Shown here: piece after piece, positions 1-6,716 of the stretch | How the letters are laid out: every line of letters begins with the position of its first letter | How positions within the stretch are numbered: position 1 is the stretch's first letter | Origin: an uncultured bacterium | GTDB taxonomy: Bacteria > Hydrogenedentota > Hydrogenedentia > Hydrogenedentales > JAEUWI01 | Direction: 5' to 3' | DNA length: 12,876 bases | NCBI GenBank assembly: GCA_937895305.1 | Contig: CALAXS010000456.1 | Span: 1 to 12,876 of the forward strand | The notes under the pieces: generated by a model | Seen by the model: the letters and a program-made list of their open reading frames with translations, nothing else | The model's database searches: none | Told to the model about the DNA's origin: nothing | Made by a program: the position numbers and the translations under genes

Positions 1-1234
1 GGTCTTTTTTAACCCCTGTCAGGAAGATGTAGCCATCCTCATCCAGGTAGCCCAGGTCGCCCGTATGGAACCAGCCATCCCGCATGACCTTGGCCGTTCC
101 CTCAGGATCATTGAGGTACCCCGTCATAATGTTATGGCCTTTGAGGACCACTTCGCCTTCTTCATTGGGGCCGGCAAAGCTGCCGTCTTCGTTGCGGATT
201 GCGGCGGTGCAACCCCAGAGGGCCTTACCCACGGAACCAAGACGATTTTCCAGGGCATTACGGTTGGTGCTGACCACGGGGCTGGTCTCAGTGAGTCCAT
301 AGCCTTGTACGATATCGACACCAAAGCGTTCCGCAATGGCTGCAGGCAATTTTGTATCCATGGCGGCACCACCGACCACAAAGGTCTTGATGGAAGAGAG
401 GTCGAACTTTATACCCTTTTTAAAATGGAGCATGAAGTGGACCATGGTGGGGACGACAGCGAGACGGGTCACTTTGCGCTTTTCGATGCAATCGAATACT
501 TTAGCAGCATCAAAGCGCGGAAAGAGGGCTATGGTGCCTCCTGCGATAAAACAGGCATTCATCATAGCGGTTTGACCAAAACCATGGAACAGGGGGAGCA
601 CTGACATACAGACGTCGTTTTCATCAAAATTGAGTACGCGCTCTGCAATGACGTTAGCATTCTGAAACAAATTGAAATGGGTTAACTGGGCACCTTTGGC
701 TTTGCCGTCGGACGCAGCAGTGTAGAGTATTACGGCAATATCATCGGCCATAGTCTGATACATCTCAAAACTGGGGGAAGCGCCTGCCATAAGCAGGACA
801 AAGGATTCTCCCGATTCAGGCACTTCAGGCTCCATCTTGGGTTCTACTACCACCAGATGCTCACAGGTTGGCGAATTTCCAACCGCATTGCCGATGTTTG
901 GGACACAGTCTTGCCAGAGGAACAGGGCTTTGGCCTGGGTATCAGCCAGGATATGGCTCAATTCGTGTTCACTGGCCAGTGGATTCAGTGCGACGACTGT
1001 CGCACCTGTGTAGAGGATGCCAAAGTACACAATGGGAAAGTGGGGGGTGTTGGGAAGAATCATGGCGACGCGGTCACCATATCCGATACCCTTTGCGGCC
1101 AGTATGTTGGCGACCCGTTGTGCAGCACCGTCCACTTCGGAATAGGACATCTGGATATTATCCATAAAGACCGCAGCCTTACCCGGATTTTTTGCAGCAT
1201 AAATTGCAATACAATCTGCCAGATTGAGACTCAT
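1..1234 (-). CDS. AMP-forming acyl-CoA ligase (long-chain fatty acid type), 3' end cut off by window edge
   Basis: Reading the minus strand from the ATG at 1234-1232 gives 411 codons with no stop before the window edge. The start is supported by GGAG at 1241-1244, six bases upstream. The protein belongs to the ANL adenylating superfamily, which activates a carboxylic acid with ATP and transfers it to CoA. Visible core motifs are the A5 motif YGLTE (residues 312-316) and TGDLGYLDEDGY of motif A8 (from about residue 391). The ATP-binding loop at residues 172-182 reads TAASDGKAKGA instead of the usual TSGTTGxPKGA. The usual arginine near the hinge is valine (GVKKD, 407-411). Family members are about 500-560 residues, so most of the small C-terminal domain lies outside the window. 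A long-chain fatty acid substrate is inferred from overall resemblance; another carboxylic acid is possible. It is transcribed away from mgtE. Confidence 0.93.
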   Translation of the reverse strand, partial: MSLNLADCIAIYAAKNPGKAAVFMDNIQMSYSEVDGAAQRVANILAAKGIGYGDRVAMILPNTPHFPIVYFGILYTGATVVALNPLASEHELSHILADTQAKALFLWQDCVPNIGNAVGNSPTCEHLVVVEPKMEPEVPESGESFVLLMAGASPSFEMYQTMADDIAVILYTAASDGKAKGAQLTHFNLFQNANVIAERVLNFDENDVCMSVLPLFHGFGQTAMMNACFIAGGTIALFPRFDAAKVFDCIEKRKVTRLAVVPTMVHFMLHFKKGIKFDLSSIKTFVVGGAAMDTKLPAAIAERFGVDIVQGYGLTETSPVVSTNRNALENRLGSVGKALWGCTAAIRNEDGSFAGPNEEGEVVLKGHNIMTGYLNDPEGTAKVMRDGWFHTGDLGYLDEDGYIFLTGVKKD

Positions 1235-1286
1235 ATATTTCTCCAAGCACGGGTATCAAAACAGCCAATGATACCATGAGCAAATC

Positions 1287-1315
1287 AGTATAACACCCTT
1301 GATGCAAGAAGTTAA
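1287..1315 (-). promoter_or_regulatory. Sigma70-like promoter of the acyl-CoA ligase gene
   Basis: On the minus strand, a -35 box TTAACT (1315-1310) lies exactly 17 bases from a -10 box TATACT (1292-1287). The -10 box is preceded by TG one base away, giving an extended -10. Transcription would begin near 1280, leaving a leader of about 45 bases with a GGAG ribosome site before the ATG at 1234. This is the best promoter match in the divergent gap. It is sequence matching only. Confidence 0.55.
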
Positions 1316-1365
1316 ACTGTTAGACCATAAACAAAAGGGCAGGGTTCCATCAACAACCCGGTCTT

Positions 1366-1374
1366 TGCTACACT
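1366..1374 (+). promoter_or_regulatory. Possible extended -10 promoter of mgtE
   Basis: TGCTACACT on the plus strand fits an extended -10 element (TG, one base, then a 4/6 match to TATAAT). No convincing -35 box lies 16-18 bases upstream, so the call is weak. If it is used, transcripts begin near 1381, about 93 bases ahead of the preferred mgtE start. The leader would contain the palindrome ACTGCGCAGT at 1435-1444. Confidence 0.3.
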
Positions 1375-1473
1375 AACGTTCGGACCAACGGGGAGTGTAT
1401 GGCCTGTCTGATTTCCCTTTTATCCTCGAATTCTACTGCGCAGTGGTCTGCTAACCCTTGGAGTATCAACGAG

Positions 1474-2862
1474 ATGCCGGATTATGATATCCAGGAATCC
1501 TGGAAGGAAATCCAGGGAATGGTGCAGGCACGCGATGCTGCGCGCCTTCAAGCCTTCCTGGATGACTTATCTCCCAATGAGGTGGCCCGGGCCTTAACAC
1601 GCCTCACCGACGATGAGCGCCGTGATTTGTTGCTGCTTCAGGATCCGGAAGATGCCGCTGATCTTATTGAAGAGTTGACGGATGCCCATGCGGCCGATAT
1701 CATCGAAGAACTGGACGCAGAAGATGCTGCCCCCATTATGGAGGAGATGGAGAGTGATCACCGTGCGGACGTACTGGGTGAAATGCCCCGGGGTGATGCA
1801 GAAGCCATCCTCAAGGAAATGGCTCCGGAAGAAGCGCAGGATGCACGGAAGCTGCTCCAGTATGACGATGATATGGCGGGTGGTATCATGGTCACCGAGT
1901 TTGTCTCGTATCCCCAGGATGCAACGGTTGCCGGGGTGATTCAGGATTTGCGGGAGCACCACGAAGCCTACGCAGACTATGGTATTCATTATGTCTATGT
2001 GTACTCGGAGCGAGGCACCTTAATCGGTGTGGTTCGTATGCGCGATCTCCTGCTGGCACCATCGGGGAAGTTCCTGTCTGAAATCATGATCGCCAATCCA
2101 ATCTATGTAACCGTGGATGAGTCGCTGTCAGCGCTGGATGATTTTTTCGAACGGTATCCCTTCTGGAATGTTCCAGTTACCAACAATGCCGGCAAGATGA
2201 TTGGTGTGGTGCGCCGTGCTGATTTGGAAGAAGCCATCGGCGAGGCCCATGAAAAGACGCTCATGCGTTTTGGTGGTATTATCGGTGGTGAAGAAATCCG
2301 CTCCATGCCCCTCAAGGAACGTACTTCACGGCGTATGCTCTGGTTGACCGTCAATATCATTCCCAGCCTTATGGCGGCCAGTGTTATCATTCTGTTTGAA
2401 GGGACCATCAAGGGGATTCCTGCGTTGGTTTTCTTCATCCCCGTCATCGGGAACATGTGCGGTTGTAGCGGTAATCAGGCCGTAGCAGTGAGTATCCGCG
2501 AGCTGACCCTGGGATTGATTCAGCCCCATGATGTAAGGCGGGTGTGGGGTAAGGAAATATCCGTGGGGGTGTTGAATGGACTGGTGATTGGTTCGATTCT
2601 GGGCGTGGTCGCCTTTCTGGTGAGTTATTTTGTCTATGAGCCTCCCATGCCCATGTTGGGGCTGGTTGTAGGTGTGGCCTTTTTCCTGAATACTCTGGTC
2701 TCAGTGACCCTGGGTGGACTTATACCGTTGGCGTTGCGTCGTATGGAGTTGGACCCTGCGCTGGGTGCCCCCTTGCTCATGACCACACTCACCGATATGT
2801 GCGGGCTTGTCCTAATCTTTCTCTTTGCCCAGTCCGCCATGACCATGGGTTGGCTTGGTTAG
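1474..2862 (+). CDS. mgtE: Magnesium transporter MgtE
   Basis: The protein is a Mg2+ channel/transporter of the inner membrane, 462 residues from this start. Residues 1 to about 125 form the acidic superhelical N domain, with repeats such as DAADLIEEL, HAADIIEEL and DAAPIMEEM. Two CBS domains follow (about 136-262). The membrane domain starts near residue 286 and has about five helices. Pore-lining features are GNQ at 333-335 and Asp441 in TTLTDMCG, which corresponds to the ion-selective Asp432 of the Thermus protein. The frame stays open upstream to an ATG at 1399, which would add 25 residues. I prefer 1474 because the protein then aligns with the known MgtE N-terminus and GGAG (1460-1463) sits 10 bases upstream; GGGGAG before 1399 is only three bases away. 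In this family the N and CBS domains sense intracellular Mg2+ and close the pore. The gene lies 81 bases upstream of trpD, probably with no functional link. Confidence 0.96.
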   Translation: MPDYDIQESWKEIQGMVQARDAARLQAFLDDLSPNEVARALTRLTDDERRDLLLLQDPEDAADLIEELTDAHAADIIEELDAEDAAPIMEEMESDHRADVLGEMPRGDAEAILKEMAPEEAQDARKLLQYDDDMAGGIMVTEFVSYPQDATVAGVIQDLREHHEAYADYGIHYVYVYSERGTLIGVVRMRDLLLAPSGKFLSEIMIANPIYVTVDESLSALDDFFERYPFWNVPVTNNAGKMIGVVRRADLEEAIGEAHEKTLMRFGGIIGGEEIRSMPLKERTSRRMLWLTVNIIPSLMAASVIILFEGTIKGIPALVFFIPVIGNMCGCSGNQAVAVSIRELTLGLIQPHDVRRVWGKEISVGVLNGLVIGSILGVVAFLVSYFVYEPPMPMLGLVVGVAFFLNTLVSVTLGGLIPLALRRMELDPALGAPLLMTTLTDMCGLVLIFLFAQSAMTMGWLG

Positions 2863-2943
2863 TCTAATATTGAATTTAAAGCATTACAATTGCTAGTCTT
2901 ACGGGCTATTTTGAGCCTATAAAGTACCCTTGGAAGAAGCAGT

Positions 2944-3954
2944 ATGAATATCATCAGTCTCCTACAGAAAGTGATGGCGGGCAATGACCTGAGCCGGGAA
3001 GAAGCCGCTGCGTCCATGCGTATTCTCATGTCGGGCGAAGCGACCCCGGCGCAGGTGGGAGCCTGGCTGATTGCCCTGCGTATGAAGGGCGAGACCACGG
3101 AAGAGATTACCGGGTGCGCAGAGGTGATGCGCGAGTTTGCAACACCCATAGTTTGCAATCGCAGTCCACTGGTGGATACTTGCGGTACGGGTGGTGATCA
3201 TTCCGGGACCTTTAATATCAGCACGACGGCTGCCTTTGTAGTGGCGGGTGCGGGATTGGCGGTAGCCAAGCATGGCAATCGCAGCGCAACCAGTAAATGT
3301 GGCAGCGCAGATGTGCTGGAACATTTGGGTGTGAATATCGAAGCCTCGCCGAAGCAGGTAGGACAATGTATAGACGAAGTCGGTATCGGCTTTCTTTTTG
3401 CGCGGAGTCTGCACAGTGCCATGAAGCATGTGGGTCCCGTACGTGCGGAATTAAAGGTGCGTACGGTATTTAACCTGCTGGGGCCACTGACCAATCCTGC
3501 TGGCGCGAAGAGCCAGGTCATGGGTGTTTTTGACGGTTCCCTGCGTGAAGATTTAGCTCATGTACTCTTGGCGCTGGGTAGCGAGCATGTCTTTGTGGTG
3601 GCGGGGGATGATGGACTGGATGAAGTTACCTTGACGGGCGCGTCTCAGGTGGCGGAGGGCAAAGAGGGTGCAGTGAAATCGTATACTATCACGCCCGAAG
3701 AATTCGGACTGGAGCGGTGTACTACAGATGCGCTCAAGGGTGGTGATGCTGCACAAAACGCTGAAATTCTCTGTGCTGTTCTGGACGGTGCCCCTGGTCC
3801 TTGTCGTGATATTGTAGTATTGAATGCAGCCCTGGCGATTGTTGCCGGGGGTGTAGCTTCAACCATTGCCGATGGCGTAACTGCTGCACAAAAATCTATA
3901 GACTCTTCAGCAGCGCGAGATTGTTTAACAGAGCTGGTAAAGGCTTCTCAATGA
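2944..3954 (+). CDS. trpD: Anthranilate phosphoribosyltransferase TrpD
   Basis: This enzyme joins anthranilate to PRPP, giving phosphoribosyl-anthranilate, the second step of tryptophan synthesis. It is 336 residues, the usual length for a stand-alone TrpD with no fused glutaminase domain. The PRPP loop GTGGD is at 81-85, the NIST-type motif begins at Asn91, KHGNR is at 109-113, and the Mg2+-binding DE pair is in DGLDEVTLTG. The substrate-binding stretch GPVRAELKVRTVFNLLGPL is intact. GGAAG at 2932-2936 lies seven bases before the ATG. It is the first gene of the trp cluster here and overlaps trpC by four bases (ATGA). No Trp-rich leader peptide or attenuator-like hairpin is visible in the 81 bases after mgtE, nor a convincing promoter, so transcription may come from an unrecognised promoter or from mgtE readthrough. 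trpE and trpG are absent from the window. Confidence 0.97.
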   Translation: MNIISLLQKVMAGNDLSREEAAASMRILMSGEATPAQVGAWLIALRMKGETTEEITGCAEVMREFATPIVCNRSPLVDTCGTGGDHSGTFNISTTAAFVVAGAGLAVAKHGNRSATSKCGSADVLEHLGVNIEASPKQVGQCIDEVGIGFLFARSLHSAMKHVGPVRAELKVRTVFNLLGPLTNPAGAKSQVMGVFDGSLREDLAHVLLALGSEHVFVVAGDDGLDEVTLTGASQVAEGKEGAVKSYTITPEEFGLERCTTDALKGGDAAQNAEILCAVLDGAPGPCRDIVVLNAALAIVAGGVASTIADGVTAAQKSIDSSAARDCLTELVKASQ

Positions 3955-4736
3955 TACTTGACGAAATTGTAGAAAATAAACGGATCGAACTTGCGGACAC
4001 CAAGAGCCGGGTCGGCCTGACTGAATTGGAAGATCGTGTCCGTAAAATGGAGGATACGCCACGGGACTTCAAGGCTGCGTTGCGCAAGGATGGCATCAGT
4101 CTAATCGCGGAAATAAAGCGGTCGTCCCCTTCCAAAGGCGACATGTTACTGGATTTGGACCTGCGTGAGTTGGGCGGACTATACCAGCAGAATGGTGCGC
4201 GGGCTATTTCCATCCTCACAGATAAAAAATATTTCAAGGGCTCCCTGGGCGATCTGTCGACAGTTCGTAAATATGTGCAAGTGCCTTGCCTGCGCAAGGA
4301 ATTTATCGTTGATCCCTATCAGATTTACGAAGCCCGTGCTGCTGGAGCCGACGCGATTCTACTTATTGTTCGTATCCTTTCGCAGACGGAACTCACGGAG
4401 TTCCATGCCCTTGCCCTTTCACTTGGATTGCATATACTGGTAGAAACCCACAATGAGGAAGAAGTCGACCGGGCATTGGCCGCAGGTGCGCATATTATCG
4501 GTATAAACAACCGTAATCTGGATACGCTGGAAATGGATCTGGGTACGACCATGCGCCTGAAGAAGCATGTGCCCGGTGGCAAGACATTGGTCAGTGAGAG
4601 CGGTATTTATACGCGCGACGAAGTGCAGCAACTGGAAGATTGTGGTATTGATGCGATTCTCGTGGGTCAGTCCCTCTTGACCAGCAACAATATTCAGGAA
4701 AAGATCGGGGAGCTTCTAGGCCATGACGCGCGTTAA
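3951..4736 (+). CDS. trpC: Indole-3-glycerol phosphate synthase TrpC
   Basis: This cytoplasmic TIM-barrel enzyme closes the indole ring, converting carboxyphenylamino-deoxyribulose phosphate to indole-3-glycerol phosphate. From the ATG at 3951 it has 261 residues, typical for a monofunctional enzyme. All expected active-site residues are visible: Glu54 and Lys56 (AEIKRSSPSKG), Lys116 (LRKEF), Glu165 (LVETHN), Asn186 (INNRNL), and Glu216 with Ser217 (SESGI). The frame is open further upstream to 3921, but the 3951 start is favoured by its ATGA overlap with the trpD stop and by AAAGG at 3939-3943, seven bases upstream. The protein also begins there at the family's usual N-terminal helix. The arrangement implies translational coupling to trpD. 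It overlaps trpF by 14 bases. Confidence 0.97.
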   Translation: MILDEIVENKRIELADTKSRVGLTELEDRVRKMEDTPRDFKAALRKDGISLIAEIKRSSPSKGDMLLDLDLRELGGLYQQNGARAISILTDKKYFKGSLGDLSTVRKYVQVPCLRKEFIVDPYQIYEARAAGADAILLIVRILSQTELTEFHALALSLGLHILVETHNEEEVDRALAAGAHIIGINNRNLDTLEMDLGTTMRLKKHVPGGKTLVSESGIYTRDEVQQLEDCGIDAILVGQSLLTSNNIQEKIGELLGHDAR

Positions 4737-5361
4737 AATATGCGGTATCACCAATCTTGAAGATGCGCTGGCTGCTGCGGATGCCGGGGCGGATGCCCTG
4801 GGTTTTGTATTGGCGGAAGAAGCAAAGGAACGAAACCGTTACATTAGCCTGGAAGATGCCCAGACGATTATTGAGAAGTTGCCCCCTTTCGTGACGACGG
4901 TCGCTGTGACGGTGAATATGCCAGTGACGGAAATAGCGCAGGTGCTGAACTGGTTTGATCTGGTGCAGCTTCATGGCGAAGAGGAACCCTATCATTTGCC
5001 CTTGGGCCATTTGGGTATCAAGGCATTTCGCGCGGGGCCGGATATGGGTATTGCCGAAATGGATGAGTATCGCGAGGCACGGGCCTGGTTGCTGGATGCA
5101 TTTGTGCCGGACCAGCGTGGCGGCACGGGTAAAGTATGTGACTGGGAATTGGCGAAGCAGGCGGTGGGAATGAATAAACCAATAATTTTAGCCGGGGGCT
5201 TAACCCCGGAAAATGTAGGGGAGGCCGTGAGCCGGGTACAGCCTTATGGGGTCGATGTATCAGGTGGCGTAGAGTCCTCACCGGGAAAGAAAGATCATGA
5301 GCGGATCCGCACCTTCATCAACAACGTCCACGAAGCACCAGTGGCCCAACGCCAAAGGTAG
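4723..5361 (+). CDS. trpF: Phosphoribosylanthranilate isomerase TrpF
   Basis: TrpF performs the Amadori rearrangement of phosphoribosyl-anthranilate, the step between TrpD and TrpC. It is 212 residues. The catalytic cysteine is Cys7 in VKICGIT and the general acid is Asp125 in LLDAFVPD. QLHGEE and the phosphate-binding segments LAGGLTPENV and VDVSGGVES are all present. A GGGGAG site at 4707-4712 lies 10 bases before the ATG, inside trpC. The loop after ALGFVLAEE (AKERNRYIS) differs from the common SxRxVS-type sequence. The last 20 or so residues are encoded in the stretch shared with the start of trpB in another frame, which probably explains the tail ending HEAPVAQRQR. Confidence 0.95.
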   Translation: MTRVKICGITNLEDALAAADAGADALGFVLAEEAKERNRYISLEDAQTIIEKLPPFVTTVAVTVNMPVTEIAQVLNWFDLVQLHGEEEPYHLPLGHLGIKAFRAGPDMGIAEMDEYREARAWLLDAFVPDQRGGTGKVCDWELAKQAVGMNKPIILAGGLTPENVGEAVSRVQPYGVDVSGGVESSPGKKDHERIRTFINNVHEAPVAQRQR

Positions 5362-6538
5362 ATACGGCGAATACGGCGGCAAGTATGTTCCAGAGACGCT
5401 CATGTATGCGTTGGATGAACTGGAGCAGGCCTATGTCAGTGCCCAGTCAGACCCTGAATTTCAGGCGACCCTGGACAGCTATCGTAAAAACTATATCGGT
5501 CGTCCAACGGCACTGTACTTTGCCGAGCGCATGACCGAAGAGCTGGGTGGTGCCAAGGTTTATTTTAAGCGCGAAGACCTGGCGCACACCGGTGCCCACA
5601 AGATTAACAACGCACTGGGTCAATGCCTCCTCGCCAAGCGTATGGGCAAAAAACGTGTCATTGCCGAAACCGGTGCCGGGCAACATGGGGTTGCAACAGC
5701 GACCGCATCTGCACTGCTGGGCCTGGAGTGTATCGTCTATATGGGGTCCGAAGACGTGGAACGCCAAAAGCTCAATGTGTTTCGTATGCGCTTGCTGGGT
5801 ACCACGGTTATCCCTGTGGATTCAGGCTCCAAGACCCTCAAAGATGCCATCAATGAGGCACTCCGTGACTGGGTGACCAACGTCGAGCATACACACTATG
5901 TGTTGGGGACGGTCCATGGCCCCCATCCCTTCCCGCTTATCTGTCGTGATTTCCAGTCGGTTATCGGTAAAGAAGCCCGACAACAGATCTTTGAAGCGGA
6001 AGGGCGTCTACCCAATACGTTGATTGCTTGTATCGGTGGCGGGTCCAACGCCATTGGTCTTTTCTATGATTTTATTGGCGACGAAAATATTCGGATGATT
6101 GGCGTAGAAGCTGGCGGTACCGAGATAACACCGGGCATGCACGCAGCCCGATTTGCTGGTGGTGTAAAGGGGATGCTGCAAGGTGCCATGTCCTATGTGC
6201 TACAGGATGACTGGGGCCAGATCGGCTCTACCCATTCGGTATCCGCAGGGCTGGACTATGCTTCGGTTGGACCGGAACACGCATTGCTTCACGATGATAA
6301 GCGAGTGGAATATACCTACGCCAGTGATTCAGAAGCACTGGAAGGGTTCAAGGCCTGCGCACGACTGGAAGGTATCATCCCTGCGCTGGAAAGTGCCCAT
6401 GCTGTCGCCCATGCTATGAAGGTGGTGCCGGACATGCCCAAGGATGACATAGTTATCGTGAATATGTCGGGACGTGGGGATAAAGATGTGGATCAAGCCA
6501 TGCGTTTTATCCTGCCGGAAGAAAGTGATAAGTTTTAA
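5297..6538 (+). CDS. trpB: Tryptophan synthase beta chain TrpB
   Basis: This pyridoxal-phosphate enzyme condenses indole with serine to give tryptophan, and works as an alpha2beta2 complex with TrpA. It is 413 residues. The PLP lysine is Lys102 in HTGAHKINN. The catalytic glutamate is Glu124 in AETGAGQHG, 22 residues later, the same spacing as Lys87/Glu109 in the Salmonella enzyme. The phosphate-binding GGGSNA and the C-terminal SGRGDKD are present. The sequence is of the TrpB1 type that pairs with TrpA. The ATG at 5297 lies 65 bases inside trpF. The conserved protein core (GRYGEYGGKYVPETL) starts only 21 residues in, and no later in-frame start leaves the core intact, so the overlap looks real. 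Only a weak purine-rich ribosome site (GGGAAAGAAAG) precedes it. The stop overlaps an ATG (TAATG). Confidence 0.97.
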   Translation: MSGSAPSSTTSTKHQWPNAKGRYGEYGGKYVPETLMYALDELEQAYVSAQSDPEFQATLDSYRKNYIGRPTALYFAERMTEELGGAKVYFKREDLAHTGAHKINNALGQCLLAKRMGKKRVIAETGAGQHGVATATASALLGLECIVYMGSEDVERQKLNVFRMRLLGTTVIPVDSGSKTLKDAINEALRDWVTNVEHTHYVLGTVHGPHPFPLICRDFQSVIGKEARQQIFEAEGRLPNTLIACIGGGSNAIGLFYDFIGDENIRMIGVEAGGTEITPGMHAARFAGGVKGMLQGAMSYVLQDDWGQIGSTHSVSAGLDYASVGPEHALLHDDKRVEYTYASDSEALEGFKACARLEGIIPALESAHAVAHAMKVVPDMPKDDIVIVNMSGRGDKDVDQAMRFILPEESDKF

Positions 6539-6558
6539 TGAAGCAAAAAGATATAAAC

Positions 6559-6585
6559 CACAGAGGACACAGAGAGCACAGAGAA
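6559..6585 (+). repeat. Three 9-base tandem units (CACAGAGnn) of a dispersed repeat
   Basis: Three consecutive nine-base units read CACAGAGGA, CACAGAGAG and CACAGAGAA. They sit at the left end of the trpB-trpA gap, just after an A-rich stretch. From memory, elements of this CCACAGAG form recur in intergenic regions of many environmental bacterial genomes, and on the opposite strand give spurious peptides such as SLCSLCPLW. Copy number in this genome cannot be judged from one window. Confidence 0.7.
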
Positions 6586-6605
6586 ATCCGGAATCCAAGG
6601 GATTT

Positions 6606-6657
6606 GTATGCTCGTTCCCATGCTCTGCGTGGGAATGCATACGGCCCGCTCCTGCGG
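6606..6657 (+). repeat. Palindromic dispersed repeat with two hairpins
   Basis: The first hairpin spans 6606-6642. Outer arms GTATGC (6606-6611) and GCATAC (6637-6642) enclose inner arms TTCCCATGC (6615-6623) and GCGTGGGAA (6627-6635), with one T-G wobble and a three-base TCT loop. A second small hairpin, CCGC (6646-6649) and GCGG (6654-6657) around TCCT, follows at once. No T-run follows, so it is not a classical intrinsic terminator. The element resembles widespread REP-like palindromes whose core reads CCCATGC...GCGTGGG. It lies between two genes whose products form one complex, so it could act as an RNA-stability or partial-termination element. That role is inference. Confidence 0.75.
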
Positions 6658-6716
6658 ACATTTCTTTCGTCATATTGCTCTGCATTCTCCGCGTTAATAA
6701 AAATTGGATGTAAAGC

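Noticed and set aside
65..604. 179-codon plus-strand open frame at the left edge
   Set aside because: It is the shadow of the minus-strand acyl-CoA ligase, which reads continuously with family motifs on the other strand.
857..1279. 140-codon plus-strand open frame
   Set aside because: It lies antisense to the start of the acyl-CoA ligase and shows no protein motif.
1399..1473. 25-residue N-terminal extension of MgtE
   Set aside because: The added residues do not match MgtE proteins, and the ribosome site before 1399 is only three bases from the ATG.
1381..1473. Mg2+ riboswitch in the mgtE leader
   Set aside because: Only the short palindrome ACTGCGCAGT (1435-1444) is seen. Nothing resembles the M-box architecture, and the leader is too short for it.
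2863..2943. trp promoter, attenuator or leader peptide upstream of trpD
   Set aside because: TATAAA (2918-2923) and TACAAT (2885-2890) lack a -35 box at suitable spacing. There is no Trp-rich short frame, only a four-base GGCT/AGCC stem.
6606..6692. Intrinsic terminator between trpB and trpA
   Set aside because: The hairpins are clear but no T-run follows them, so they fit a REP-like repeat better than a terminator.
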